NCBI RefSeq assembly: GCF_958295425.1
Contig: NC_081143.1
Location: 23,431,281 to 23,495,280 of the forward strand
DNA length: 64,000 nt
Reading direction: 5' to 3'
Source of the DNA: Solea solea
Lineage: Eukaryota > Chordata > Actinopteri > Pleuronectiformes > Soleidae
This document shows, in pieces, positions 40,401 to 52,895 of the stretch (position 1 is the stretch's first letter; every line of letters starts with the position of its first letter). The notes under the pieces are model-generated. The model searched no databases and was not told the origin of the DNA. It was given only the letters and a program-made list of their open reading frames with translations. Both the position numbers and the translations under genes were made by a program.

Positions 40401-43400
40401 AGAGACAAATTAGAAGCACAGCATGTCATTTGTCTTACATATGTTTTTCAATCTTTCCATGCAGACGAGAGGGCTCTAATCCTCGCAGTGCGACCGAATC
40501 TCCCGTGGAACAAGGCGACAGGAATTCGGGGGAGTTCCAAATAAGCACCCCTTCAGCTTTCAGCAAGCTGAACCTGCACAGGAGCTTCAGTCCTCTCGTC
40601 CTCTCCCAGGGCTCGTGGTCGTCCAGGTGACTTGTACCCTATTCCCACTGGTCAAAAACATGTTAAATCCTGGGGTTTAAATGGGCTGTGTGTTTAACAG
40701 TATTCACTCCAGAATTGGTGTCCGTAATGATCCTTGATTTATTTATTTATTTGTACTTGGGGACAGCACTCAATATCATCAATCGCATCATCTAAACGAT
40801 CGATTCAAAGAGAGAAAAATATGCAAAAAATGTAACCATTGTAACATTTTTACTGAGAGCAATGGAGTTTATTTTTTCACTCTGACGTGTTTTGTTTGTG
40901 GTACAAAAGTCACACATGTGAACACCATAGTGCAGACAAACCACTGCCAATAAGAATGTTGTTAACTTTAGTGACTTCAGCTGGGTTTAAGAAAAATCTC
41001 AGGTCTGCCTACTAACTTTAGTGTGAAAGAAGGCTATACACTCTCATTTGATTAAGTTGACTCTAGAGCATATCAAGAGAATACAGAGCTCCATAATATA
41101 ACACATTTAAATATACAATTTCCTTTCTCCAAATTTAGGAGTGCGTCCCCCTGCTTGTCCAGCCGCTCCTCTCCTATTCTTGCTGCCCCTTGTAGCCCAA
41201 GTCTTGAAGGCCAACCCGAGCCATTCTCAGAGGGGGCAGAGGTCCAGGTGGGCAACCTGGACTACAGAATGTCCCGCAAGGACCTCCAGCAGACACTGCA
41301 TGACACCTTCTCTCGATATGGACGGGTGAGTCCTATTCTCATGATTTATTACGTCCTAAAGGTCCCCTGACGAAAGATATTTAATGTTTATAGAGGAGCA
41401 AATAAACCTAAAATGATTCACATTAGAAAATGTGTTTTTATTTTTATAAAAAAATGTACTCAAATTGTTGAGGACTGACTTTTTGCTTTTTGTCCGAGTC
41501 CCATCACATCTTGGTATGACTTGTTTTGCCTAGGTGAAAGCTGTAGAGCTTAGTCCTCACACCGACTATCAGCTGAAGGCCACAGTTCGCATGTTGTCCC
41601 TGCAGCAAGCCATCAGCGCCGTCAGCGGCCTGCATCGTTACAAGATTGGAGGCAAACGCATCCAGGTGTCTCTGATCACTGGTGGCAGCAGCAAATCTCT
41701 TGCCTTGCTCAGGTATGACTTGTTTTTTGCTCGTGTACAATTTGTTAACTTGTGTTGCAGGTTTGGTTAATGATGGTCATAGCTTGCTGTGATTGAAACA
41801 TTAGCATTGTGATATTTTATTTTTTTAATTGGGTTTTATTGTTTGGTCACTTAACAGCACAGAGATCATCACTATACTTCAGGATGCACCTGCCAGTTGT
41901 CTTCCCCTCTTCAAGTTCAATGAAATCTATGAGAAAAAGTAAGTCGCTGATATTTAACTTACTTCATTAATGCTTTTTTGGTCCATTTACAGTAGGGCTA
42001 CAACAGTTAAGTAATTAATTGATTACTGATCAACTACTAAATTTATTGCCAACTATTTTGATTATTGATTTATCTGTAATTATATTTTTGCTAATTAAAA
42101 AAAAGTCATTCTATTTTCAGCTTCTTAAATGTTGACTGTTTTCCCATTGTACATAGTTTTTGTCATAGTGTATATACCTTTTATTCAAAGTATGTACTCT
42201 GTTATCCCACCTCCCAGATATTCCCGTAAGCTGGTTGTTGGGGATCTGTACAGACTACCAGAGTTGGTGGCTGTACGGGAACAGGGAGGCTCGAGACTTG
42301 TGTGCCTTCTGTCCAGCAGCCAAATCCGCCAGAGCCCACTGGGATCTTCTCAGTCCCAGGAGGGCTCCTCTTCTGCGAGTGGAAGCCCTGTGGTGTTTGA
42401 GGAGCTTGAGTACCATGAACCTATTTGCAGACAACACTACACAAAGCAGAGCTTCAGGTACCACTTTCCTTCTTCTCCTTCCATGGAGTTTAACGGCAGC
42501 TTGTATCCATGATGTTGCAGATCTTCCTCGTCATATACTTTCTCCTCTCCTCAGTCTTATCTTTCTGCCACTTTTCAAAATACACGCTCACGCTTGTTTC
42601 CGTTAATTTCTTCTTTGCAGTGAGGCTGACTTTGACCCAGACTCCTATCAAATCCCATTCGTTCTGATGTCTCTGAGCACTTTAGCGTCTGAGGTCCACA
42701 GTCTGCTCCAGTCACACGAGGGAACCCTTCCACTCCTCAGGTGACAGCCTAAATTCATGTTCAAGCTTTTTTTTAATATTAAAAAAACATTGTTTTCTTT
42801 TCATTATAAATAAAGCCAATTTATTTTCCTACTTAGTTTTCCAGACTGTTATGCGGCAAAATTTAGTTCACTGCAACTTGGCAGTGAGACACTGGAGGGT
42901 GGTGTTTCCCTGGAGCACCTTATTACCTGTGTCCCCAGCATCACGATAGTCACAGCTCAGAATGGCTTCAAAGTCATCAAGTGGATCCATAACAAACCAC
43001 CAGCACCAAACTCTGGTAAGAACATTTACTAATTACACAGATTTGTTCAACACTGTGCAACACTTATGGATACGCGGCCTGATATATACTGTATTTTAGG
43101 GCTGCAGCCAATAATTATTTCATAATTTTCATTTATTTTCTATAATATATAGATATAATATATATATAATAAATACAGTAGTTTGATTTCATAGAATTTC
43201 AGAAAATAAAAAATGGACATGATCTCAAATGTCTTGTTTTGTCCACAAACCAAAAATGTTCAGTTTTTTAAAATTATTTCTTTGTTCTCCGCATACAGAG
43301 CCGTGGATCCAGCGCTGCAAAAGTCCAGTGGGAAACCCCCAACTCATTCAATTCAGCCGAGAGATTATTGACCTCTTGAAGAGTCAGTCATCTTGCGTCA

Positions 43401-46400
43401 TGCCCATCAGCAAGTTTATACCCTCGTACCACCATCACTTTGCCAAACAGTGCCGTGTCTCTGACTATGGTTACTCTAAACTGCTGGAGCTGCTGGAGGC
43501 TGTGCCACACGTTCTACAGGTAGTCACAATCATTAGGGACCCACATAATTTGCAAAAATAATTACCAACTAATAATTTGTACTTTTGTTTATGTTTTGTT
43601 TTACCTACAGATCTTGGGCATGGGCACAAAGCGTTTACTGACACTGACCCATCGAGCGCAAGTGAAACGCTTCACCCAAGACCTGCTCAAACTGCTCAAA
43701 TTTCAAGCCAGCAAACAAGTGGCGATCAAGGACTTCATGCAGGCATACCACTGGTCAGTGAACACCGCAGCTGTGGATGATGCTTTTTCATTGTCTTTGT
43801 TTTTGTAGAGGATACAAAAAACTGAACACCCTAAAGGGGTTTTTATCATCAGTGTTTTTGGCCGCTTAATAAGTTGTCCTCCTTTTTGTATCAGGTGCTT
43901 CTCCAGAGACTGGAGGGTTATTGACTATGGTGTATGTGATCTGATGGATCTGCTGTCTGAGATCCCTGAAACCACCATCACCATAACACAACAGGCCACA
44001 GACACAGTCATCTCTGTTCCCAAGAGAGGTTAGCCATTAAAACCATGACATAATCAGTAAAATAAATAGAAATCAAAGGTGAATGTGTTTCGTCCCATAC
44101 TGTAATTCCACGTGTTTGTCTTCAGAGCGTACCATGGATGAGATGGAGCGCACAAAGCAGTTTGCTAAAGAGGTGGTGGACCTGCTCCGTCACCAGCCTC
44201 ACTGCCGAATGCCCTTCAGTAAGTTCATCCCCACCTATCACCATCACTTCGGACGTCAGTGCAAACTCAGCTACTATGGATTCACCAAGCTCATGGAACT
44301 TTTTGAAGCAATCCCTGACGTACTGATGGTGAGTAAGGAAGATGTTTGTAACTGTGCCGCCTCTCAATTTCACACAATGAAATGAAGTCTCAGTATCAGT
44401 TAGCTGGCAGTGGGTGACTCCACATGGCTGCACTTTATTTGTAGCCAAAATAGATCGTCTTGGACAATGATGCACTCTGTGATTTTTGCATTTGTTGCTT
44501 CCTAAAACAATTTAAACTGAAAATGCTTTTAGTTAAATGAATATTGATTTTGAAAACATGCCCTGCTAAACTGGGTTACTGAATCCACTTTCACTTCTGG
44601 AGAAATTCTCCTTTCACTTCTGGAGAATATTGAGAGCAAATGTCCCCCGTCTGTGTCAGGTTTTGGAGTGTGGTGAGGAGAAAGTGTTAACTCTGACAGA
44701 AGTGGAGCGTATTAAGGCCTTGGCAGCTCAGCTGGTCAAGTTGCTACGGGCTCAGAAAAACTCCAGCCTTCCCGTCAGCCAGCTACTCCCAGAATACAGC
44801 AAGACCTTCGGTTACGGCCTGCGCCTGCAGGACTATGATGCCAGTTCCCTGCCTGCACTGCTGATCAAACTCTGCCATGTTGTCAAGGTAGGTAACTCCT
44901 TTGAGTTTAATCTATGTTGCTCCTGTCAATCCTGTGTAGCTTTGTAGAATTTTAAAGCTATCTGAAAGCTAATCTTGAGCGAGAGTTTACTGTAATGGCC
45001 GAGCCACGCACATGTGTGCACCCTGTCAACAGATTTGGGGCCAACTAAATCACTGAATTGCAGACGTCAAGGGTGTTTATTTAGCTCCAATAAAACAATA
45101 GGCATAAAGAGATCCACAAAAGACAAACCAAGCAAGGGACTCGCATATATAAACCCTTTTCCTCGTCCTTAATTAATTTGGACACTAATAAAACTATGAT
45201 ATTGCCTTCTGGAGCAAATATCTTTGCAGTGACGGAGTGACGAGATGATCAAAACCTGTAGTTTATATGCACCGTCACTAAATACGGATTCCATATAACA
45301 TTTTTCAATGGCATAATTTACTACCGTCACCAGCTGGTAAATAAAATATTTTCTTGTCATGCAGGAACATATTGTATGTGCTGGTTTGTAGGGAAGTTGG
45401 AGTGTGCAAGTGTATCTTCGTTTCCCTGACAACTGCCAGCTGAGGCACTGTCGGAAAAGTAAAGGTCATGTTAGTTGAAGCTTCAAGTCTGTTGCGCATC
45501 ATCACTTTTGGCTGTGCAGGTGGTGATGGAAGTTGCCCTTCTCGACTCAAACAGCAGGTAAATGCCATTAAATGCACATCTGCTTTCTTCCATTTTCAAG
45601 GTGGTGGATGGCTCAGAGGGTAGGGAGGTACAGTTGATAAACAGGAAGTCTCTTCGCTCGCTAACGTCCCAACTACTGGCCTTGCTCATGTCCCAAGAGG
45701 AGGAGCATGTTACCAAGGGTATGAAGGTAGAAGAGTTAAGTCACCATTACCTGACGGCCCACGGAGTCCAGCTCAACCCATGTGAATATGGGTTCCTCTC
45801 CCTCAGCGAATTACTCAAGAGTTTGCCTTACCTTGTGGAGGTGAGTAAGAACGGTTTTCATTTGGTTTTTAAATGTTCTCTATGAAAGCTCACAATGGTT
45901 TTGGTTTTCTTTTCTTTTTTCACAGCTCTACCATGAAGAAATGGATGAGAACATTGCCACTGGTCATGGTGAAGAGTCGGTGAGGCTGACCAAGCTTTAC
46001 CAGTTTGCCCGCAACGTCCGCGCCCTGCTCCACACCTACCATTACAACCAGATCTTCCTCACTGAGTTTCAGGGAGCTTACACTAAATTTACAAGCTGCA
46101 GCCTTGAACCACGTTGCCACGGCTACGTCAGCATCGATGAGCTGCTCAGTGCCATACCACAGGTGAGGGAAAATCTATTTTTACAATAGTTCCTCTGATA
46201 CTCGGCACGTTGACAATGGTGTTGGTTCACAGATGAGTTTTAACTGTGGATTTTAACTAAAAGCTACTTGTCTCTCATTTCTATAATGTCTCATTTTTAT
46301 TTCTGTCTCATCAGGTGGTTTGGATCAAAGGTCATGGTCACAAGAGGATTATCGTTTTGAAGAACGATATGAAAGGTATAGGTGGTGATCATCTTTTATC

Positions 46401-48629
46401 GCTGTTTTTTACTTAATTTAGTTAAGGGAGTGATTTTATGAGATGATGCTGGATCTGTTTGTGCCTGTTTTGTGTTTTAGCAAGGGCATGCTCTTCAGTT
46501 CCCAGCAGCCCACAGCCAGAAGAGAACACAGAAGGTCTGAGAGAAAGCCCCATTAGCAATCCGATGTCTGGATCCCAGAGTCCAGGTAGATCACTATTTT
46601 GTTTACTTGCATATTTCAGGTTTTCTGTTCTGTTATATTATAATACAGACTTGGTTGTCCTTCAAGCCTATTGTCCCAAACCATTTTTAGATAACGAAAC
46701 TAAAAATAACAACAACAAAATAAGAATAATGGAGCCAAATATCCACTGATTTGGGGATTGGTAATCATTTGAAGTGGGTGCATCAGTGCAGAGCTGAGTG
46801 GGACAGTCCTACATCATGACTCATCTTCTCTGTCATTAATGTTTCACTGGGTGGTGTCCTGCACTTACAGACATAACCTAATTTTGCACACCACCATAGA
46901 TGGTTAAATTAAACATAAGAGCCTCAAAGCTTGTTTGAACCCACTCTTGTTTATCTGTTTTATGGGGTGAGTACTGTCGAGCCATAAGGATTATTAAAAA
47001 ATGCTCAAGTGACATTTAAAAAGAAATACAAGGGATAAACCTTCCGGGTTGCCTTATTTGCCTCAGTGGTGTCATGTCTGACATTTGATATTTGAAATGG
47101 CAGCTCTACACTCGGTCTTTATTTTTTCCTATTTTGTATTTCCTTGTTTCAGTTGGCGCTGGAGCCACAGAGTCAGAGTTGCTGTGTCTGACTTCTCCGG
47201 TGGACCTGCTGTGTGGTCCTGTGCCATCCTGCTTACCATCACCTCAACTTTACCCTGACCCTGTTCTTCTCCAGCAGGCAGACCTGATTCACTTTGAGGA
47301 AAGAACTCCACCACCAACTGGTCAGTTTTAAACTTCTGGATCTTCCAAGTGTTTTATGTTGCATTTAATTTGCTGCATACAAATAAAAGACTATAACAGA
47401 GGCAGAATAATGACTAAAATCACGACAAAATTACATTGCCTGGTTGGCCGAGCATCAAAAGATAGGGACCCAAAAAGTAGGAATGACATTTTGATTGCTG
47501 GTTTTATTTGTTTTAAATGTCAATGAAAAACAAAAACAACTCCAAAACAATAATTGATGATAAATCTCACTCAACAAAGATGAACTCAGTATCAATAACT
47601 ACAAATACTTAAATACACACTAAATATGTTATAGTACCTCAGCCCTAACTCCCCTCCAGTTCTTCACATTTGACTCTTTGGCCTTTGTGACGCACAGTGC
47701 ACCTCCTTTTAAATGTCCTTCGTGGCTCGCCGTCACTTCTTTCGACAGTGCATCTCAACCGGGAAGCAAGGCCACTAGACACCGGTAAGTTATTGATCCA
47801 ACACACACAAATTATCACTCACATCGAAGGTCCCTCTACACGTTCGGTTGGCCACCCTGAACGCCAGTCTCCTAACTCATGTGGTCTTTGTGTCCTGTTC
47901 ACTTGGATGTATCAGCACGCAAAATATCGCAAGTTTCACTGTATCGTTTTTTCCCCCCACCCCCCACAGACAGGTGTGACGTGTTTATGTCAGTATGTTA
48001 CGCCGCATTAGAGCACTCTGTTATCCTATTGTTCAATGTCCATGAGCATGTCGGGCCACGCAGGAAAATAGAAAGAATTGACTCCTCGTCAGGGTGTGGC
48101 GGAGCATCTCGGATACCAAATCTCTGTCCTTCAGTTATGTTGCGCAACACGAAAATCGTGTTATCCTGGCATAAGTCGTCTTGGATGAGCTTAATCGGCG
48201 TTGTTTGAATGTTGCAGACATTTGTTTACATGTAAAAGTTTCGCTCAAACCAACTTGCAGAGAAAATCAACTTTCTAATTTTCAAAAGATGTGAGACAAA
48301 AAGATTCTACTGCAAGAGAGGACAGAAATACATCTTAATTACTTCTTGACACTTTTAGTTGCACCTCTTCTGTCTTTGAGGTGTGAGCTCATGGTGTGAC
48401 TGTGATTTCAGAGAGCGACGAAGCTGAGGTGGCAGCTGCAGCTGCAGTCACCGACACCACGGCTGATCCACCTGAGGCGTGCGGCAGAGCGGAAGACGAC
48501 CCCATCGCCGCCAAACCTTCATCAGCTCCCAACATGAAGACCGCCTTGTCCACGGACAGTCCTGGCAGAAGAGCTGCACGCAGCAGATTCAAGCTGGCGG
48601 CCAACTTCTCTTTCACAACGGGCCTCTGA
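34439..48629 (+). CDS. marf1: Meiosis regulator and mRNA stability factor 1
   Basis: MARF1 is an oocyte RNA-silencing protein: the NYN domain cleaves RNA, while RRM and LOTUS domains bind it. Exons: 34439-34594, 35201-36076, 36707-36845, 37507-37721, 37803-37920, 38008-38180, 38482-38994, 40160-40314, 40465-40626, 41139-41325, 41534-41712, 41858-41938, 42218-42457, 42621-42740, 42837-43015, 43299-43519, 43611-43753, 43895-44028, 44126-44328, 44660-44887, 45601-45840, 45926-46162, 46315-46375, 46481-46585, 47153-47320, 47749-47784, 48412-48629. One frame, 1828 residues (human 1742). The start MMEG equals the human start and has an in-frame stop upstream (34418). Seen: NYN from about 402 with [13 protein letters not shown]1 about 563-640 ([10 protein letters not shown]), RRM2 about 869-955, and tandem LOTUS repeats about 960-1640 (YHHHF twice). 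The C terminus [10 protein letters not shown] is conserved. Exon 26 is the least certain. Confidence 0.95.
38995..40159 (+). other. marf1 intron after the RRM1 exon
   Basis: The open frame of the preceding exon runs on to 39162, but a donor (gtcagc) at 38995 and loss of similarity mark the exon end. The intron has a small direct duplication of 'ctgcatgttcagttct' near 39210-39240. No further exon is recognised. Confidence 0.6.
41994..42130 (+). mobile_element. Truncated AGGGCTRCA-type element in a marf1 intron
   Basis: It starts 'agggctacaac' and contains 'attaattgattactgatc', 'ccaactattttgattatt' and 'ttttcagcttcttaaatg', matching the family at 23467, 43098 and 54466. It ends about 85 bp before the acceptor of the 42218 exon. 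Non-coding. Confidence 0.6.
43098..43285 (+). mobile_element. AGGGCTGCA-type element abutting a marf1 acceptor
   Basis: The left end is 'agggctgcagccaataat'. The interior 'ctcaaatgtcttgttttgtc', 'cacaaaccaaaaatgttc' and 'cagtttttt' matches the nested element at 23467-23769. Similarity fades at about 43285, only 13 bp before the splice acceptor at 43298. The right terminus is missing. Confidence 0.65.
44888..45600 (+). other. marf1 intron, nothing recognised
   Basis: This is an ordinary intron of about 0.7 kb between two LOTUS exons. Short frames on both strands resemble nothing and lack splice context. Confidence 0.5.
46586..47152 (+). other. marf1 intron, nothing recognised
   Basis: An AT-rich intron with no exon-like frame or clear repeat. 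Confidence 0.5.
47698..47784 (+). CDS. marf1: marf1 exon 26 with two in-frame acceptors
   Basis: Both 'gtgacgcacag' (exon from 47698) and 'acttctttcgacag' (exon from 47749) precede the same donor (accg|gtaagt) and keep frame, differing by 17 codons. The downstream choice gives [13 protein letters not shown], which resembles the human segment recalled as IMILNQEEKMEIP and has the better pyrimidine tract. The exon could also be skipped without breaking the frame. Confidence 0.55.
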
Positions 48630-48634
48630 TCCTG

Positions 48635-48678
<44 letters not shown>

Positions 48679-50914
48679 ACACACACACAGATTTCCAGCC
48701 CCACGCACACACAAAACAATACTAATTCACTCACAGTGTAACTCTAAGTAGAAGAGTTGACCAGCTACACTTAACAAACTACACAGAAATGATCACAGAA
48801 GCTCATTGGGATTGTTCTCTGCATCCAAACAGACATGACACGTTCTTATCTATCACCCATCCACCATCTTTTGGTTTGTTTTTCCTTCAGTGTCTTCTCC
48901 CAAAGATACTCACCAAACTTGTGAGGTTTCCTTTTTGCAGACTTTCTGCAATTCCTTTAATTTGCCAAATTTCACCCACCATAACATAAATGTTTGATTT
49001 CATTCATTGTTTGGGAAGTTGAATTTAAAATCTGTTATTGTGCATCTTCAGTTTAGATCCACGTTATGTCGAGGAAAAAAAACAAAAAAAAAACGGAGAA
49101 AAAAAAACGTGCTGTCTCGCAGACGAGGAATGGAACTGAGTTAGTTGTCACTGTTTTGTAGTTAACCGTTAACGATGGGAGGAAAAGCTAGATGTAATTG
49201 ACCCCATGTTCGAAATGAATTCACAAGTTTCAAGTGAAGGTTCACGCCACTTGTTAATGAACCACACTGAGAAACCTTCAACGACGCTCCAACGCCGTGT
49301 CCTCGGAAACAAGAAATATTTAATTTTCCCCACTCATTTTTGAACAAATTTCAAATTTTTTGGAGGTTTTAGTTCATAGCTTAGCCCAGACATGGTCATT
49401 CAAACTGGCGACTAAGCCCCTGCCAGTTTCATTCTTTTTAGTCTTGTCTTGAGCGGGACGATTGACTGCCGTACGCTGCTCAAGAGGTAGCTTCTCCTTG
49501 AGGTATGTTCTCATCTTTTTGTCTCTGTTGAAAAGTAGCCTAAGGACGGTGTTTTCAGTTCCTTTTTTATATAATGCAGAGTATTCAGGAGACTGTTTGG
49601 TTGGTTTGGCCTGAATGCGTGGTGATTGTGGTGGTTATTCATTCATGAAACTGAAGAGGAAAAACTGTTAAACGTAAGCAAACAGTCCTCCAACGTTTTC
49701 AGTTGAAATTGCAACCATCACTTTCTTGTAGTTCTCTCTCTCTCTCTCTCTCTCTCCAAGGCCACTAAGAAAGGCCTGAAAGTGAAAAGGTGGCTCTTGC
49801 TTTACTCCAGCCATGTGTCGGGCGTGTGCTTCGGCAGCAGGAAGCGACATACTTTCAGCCAGCAGCCCAGTGTGTGTTTGTGTTCACTTCGCCATATTTT
49901 GTCTGTGTGTGGTTTACACTGGAGTAGGTGGTGTGAAATGTGCATGTTGTGCATAAATGAGTTTTATGCATGGTGTAAGCCCAGGAGGAGCGGACGGGTA
50001 TGGATCATACCGAGGCGTTCTTTAAGATCACTTTTTTCTTCTTCTTTATTTCCACCATGTTTTAAGGATCTTAGAGTTGGCGTCACCCTCTGCGCTCGCC
50101 ACACAAAGGCTCAGGGTTTTTCTTACATGAACCTTGTTGCCGACAGGTGGCGTTTTTAGTGGTGGTGTCCACACTGTCTGAGTTGTTGTTGTTCAAGGGG
50201 AGCAATAAGCACTCCTGAGATTATTATTTTTGTGATTTGTAATGATGATGTGAATGGTTGTGAGGTTTTTTTAGGGAAAGGTGATGTGAGGGGAGGTGAT
50301 GGGCTGTTTTGTGGAGCAGCATGGCGGCTCTGAGGAGCCTCCTGAACTGACTGTGACGTACGCTCAGAGGACCCGCTGTGGCTCTCTGGAATCTGCCTGG
50401 CTTTTACAATGGCTTGTATTTGCCGCGGTGCCAAAGGAATTGCCGTCGTGCCCCCCCTTCTTATCCCTTACGTCCCACGTAGAGGAGTTTTTACTTGCTT
50501 GTGTGTGTGTATGTTGTGTTTTCTCAGTTTTCCTCCTGTCTCATGTGTTTACAAGACTGCTGGCTGCTCAAAGTGCCACCAACTGAGGTCGGCTGTCTGA
50601 AGCTTAGCGTGACCGTGACCCATGTGCTGTTGAAAGAATGGGTAAGGGCCCATTCAGTGTGTTTCAGTGTTCAACAGTGTTCTACCATTGTCAGGTTCCA
50701 CCTGCCGACTCCCCCCCCCAGAATGTCTGACACACCAGTCTCATTGTTTTTAAATATAATGTTGTACTGCCTGTCTGGAAGCCTCTTTAATTAGGGAATA
50801 AGCATTTTAGGAGTAATTGTTAATTTGGAGAAATTGATGATAAATGCTCACAGGAAATGTCTAGATTTATAAAAGTATTAAAGCGTTAAGTTATTGTGGG
50901 TCAAACGTAGCACT

Positions 50915-50937
50915 CCCCCCCCCCCCCCCCCCCCCCC
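50915..50937 (+). repeat. Homopolymer of 23 C
   Basis: An uninterrupted C-run, G-run on the other strand, 33 bp after an alternative poly(A) signal (ATTAAA). Such runs are error-prone in sequencing, so the exact length may be an assembly artefact. Confidence 0.9.
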
Positions 50938-51346
50938 AAAGTACTGCAGTGACAACTAACTCATGTGTTTGTTGTAGCTTCCCTATTGAAAGCCTTCTCT
51001 TGTTACTCGGTTACATCAGTGAGAAGCTATTGTACCTGTCAAAATATGCACTTCTGCATAGTTTTGGTTCATGAAATTCATGTTTTTCTGTTTTGGTGAG
51101 AGCTTAAAAAAAGCCTCTGTTCAAAATAACAGTGTCACTAGTGTCTTTTTTCTGTTTTTACATGACAGTTGCAGAGTCTTGCAGTCGGCACTGCAGTGCT
51201 CTGAAACTACTGTCTTGTAATAACACATTGTTATTACACCTCCTTAACAGTTGTCTCCCCCCCTCCCCCCACTGTTTTATTGGCTCACCACAACGAAAGT
51301 TGCCGTCAACAGTTCTAACATTGAAGGGACCAACAAGATTTATGTT

Positions 51347-51352
51347 AATAAA
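51347..51352 (+). terminator. marf1 polyadenylation signal (candidate)
   Basis: AATAAA is followed within 25-45 bp by U/GU-rich sequence (gtctgccttgtctttcaact and a T-run with GTGCAC). This is the first canonical signal I find after the stop codon. Confidence 0.55.
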
Positions 51353-51451
51353 TTTCACAAGCATCACGTCTGCCTTGTCTTTCAACTTTTTTTTTTGTGC
51401 ACATCTTTTTGAGGGGAATCATTACGACAAGAGAGTTCCTGAAAGATGCTC

Positions 51452-51457
51452 TTTATT
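51452..51457 (-). terminator. bmerb1 polyadenylation signal (candidate)
   Basis: TTTATT on the plus strand reads AATAAAGAGC on the bmerb1 strand. If used, bmerb1 has a 3' UTR of about 2.2 kb that includes the repeats at 51827 and 52620. Closer TTTATT motifs, for example near 53218, are alternatives. Confidence 0.4.
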
Positions 51458-51824
51458 TAAACATGTATGTACAGGTAGATTTCTCAGCTTATCGTCTGCA
51501 TATGTATCCAGTTATCAACATTAGGACTCTCGGAAATGTACGACTACGGAACGCTAAAATTACCAGAGGGGAAGCTAAAGTGAAACAAGAGCAACACTCT
51601 GCTTGACGTGAGTAACTAAAGTCCTAAATACACACACACACACACCATGTTTCGAAGGCATTTACAAGGGAGCCGCATTCACTTCCTGACGTTTTCATCA
51701 TAAAAACACACAACTTAATTCAGAGGATGCAAGTTGTCATTAAATTTCCATAATAATGAAATGTAAAACCACCACTGTACATATTTCCCAGTAGCTGATG
51801 GATGAGATGATGTTATGATTAAAA

Positions 51825-51955
51825 AATCCAGTGTGTAACATTTAGAACGGTTTAATGGTGGATATTGAATGTCCTACTGCACAAATTAAGAACAACTTCT
51901 CTAGTATGCACGATTGAATCCCATAGAATGACTAATTCTTACACACTGGACCTTA
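51825..51955. mobile_element. Short inverted-repeat element (MITE-like)
   Basis: Perfect 12-bp inverted ends, TCCAGTGTGTAA (51827-51838) and TTACACACTGGA (51939-51950), enclose about 100 bp of non-coding sequence. The same left end occurs at about 15285. By recollection this is a common teleost non-autonomous element. Confidence 0.8.
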
Positions 51956-52619
51956 AGTGAACAAATAAATAAAATAATAATCATCTCACCACATGTATTT
52001 GAATGGGTGGTTAAAGCGTTACGAGTGGAAACGCTGCTAGAAAAATGGCTCATATGAGGTTTTGCATTACAGTTGCTATAATAAGCCTTTGACGGAGAGT
52101 AATGTAAAAGTTTGTACACGAGCTGAACGAAGAGATACAAAAATGATCTTTTAAGTTTATGCTTTTGTCCAATCCTATATTATTGTCTGTAACACTGACG
52201 TTGGCCACAGGTTATTTGAACTCATTGTCTCAGCGTGGGGGGAGTTCAAGCATCGAGTCTCTACAGACATTTTCTCACTGGCGTCGAGGGAATTGTTCTG
52301 CAGTCAGAAATCCACTGTCCCAACCCTGCTCTCCCTCTCTCTCTCACACTCACACACACACACACAAACACTTTCACCCCAGTTTACATTGTTCACAACA
52401 TCTGCAGCCATGTTGTTTTGTCTCAAACCATGTGGTCGCTTCCACCTGGCAAACAGTGAGAAAAACGTACGTGAACGTGAACAAAGTTCCAGTGGTTTTG
52501 TGATTTAAATGATCAGACGTGACATGATGAAGATGAAGATGCACGTTTGTTTTGATCCTGTCAGACAGAGACGCCCAGATCTTACACTACAATTTCTTTG
52601 GTGGACATTGTGCTTGTGG

Positions 52620-52895
52620 TTCTCAACATCATCCATCCTTCCATCTTCTACCACTTTATCCTCCACATGAGGATCAATCTCAGCTGATATAGGGCAATAG
52701 GCGGGGGTCACACCCTGGACAGGTCGTCAGTCCAGTCCATCGCAGGGACACGTATAGAGACAAACAACCGTTCACTTTCACACTCGCGGTCAATTTTAGA
52801 GTGTCCAATTTACCTAATCCCCATAATTGCATGATTTTTGGACTGTGGGAGGAAACCCACGCACACACACGGGGGAGATCATGCAAATTCTTGAA
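52620..52895 (+). repeat. Dispersed teleost repeat, fullest copy
   Basis: Ordered blocks: 'catccatccttccatctt', 'gggtcacaccctggacag', 'gtcagtccagtccatcgc', 'gacaaacaaccgttcact', 'cggtcaattttagagtgt', 'ggactgtgggaggaaacc', 'cacacacacgggggagat'. Shorter copies of the same order lie at 1915, 30105, 56490 and (end only) 57310. No coding capacity. Confidence 0.75.

Larger units (their letters stand above)
48630..51370 (+). other. Probable marf1 3' untranslated region
   Basis: This is about 2.7 kb from the stop to a canonical AATAAA (51347-51352). It contains a (CA)n tract at 48642-48689, an A-rich run at 49077-49108, a (TC)n run at 49735-49757, and a run of 23 C at 50915-50937. An ATTAAA at 50877-50882 is an alternative signal. 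No coding frame here is supported. Confidence 0.55.

Noticed and set aside
48642..48689. CA-repeat considered as a CRISPR-like or structured array
   Set aside because: A plain dinucleotide microsatellite in a vertebrate 3' UTR, with no spacers.
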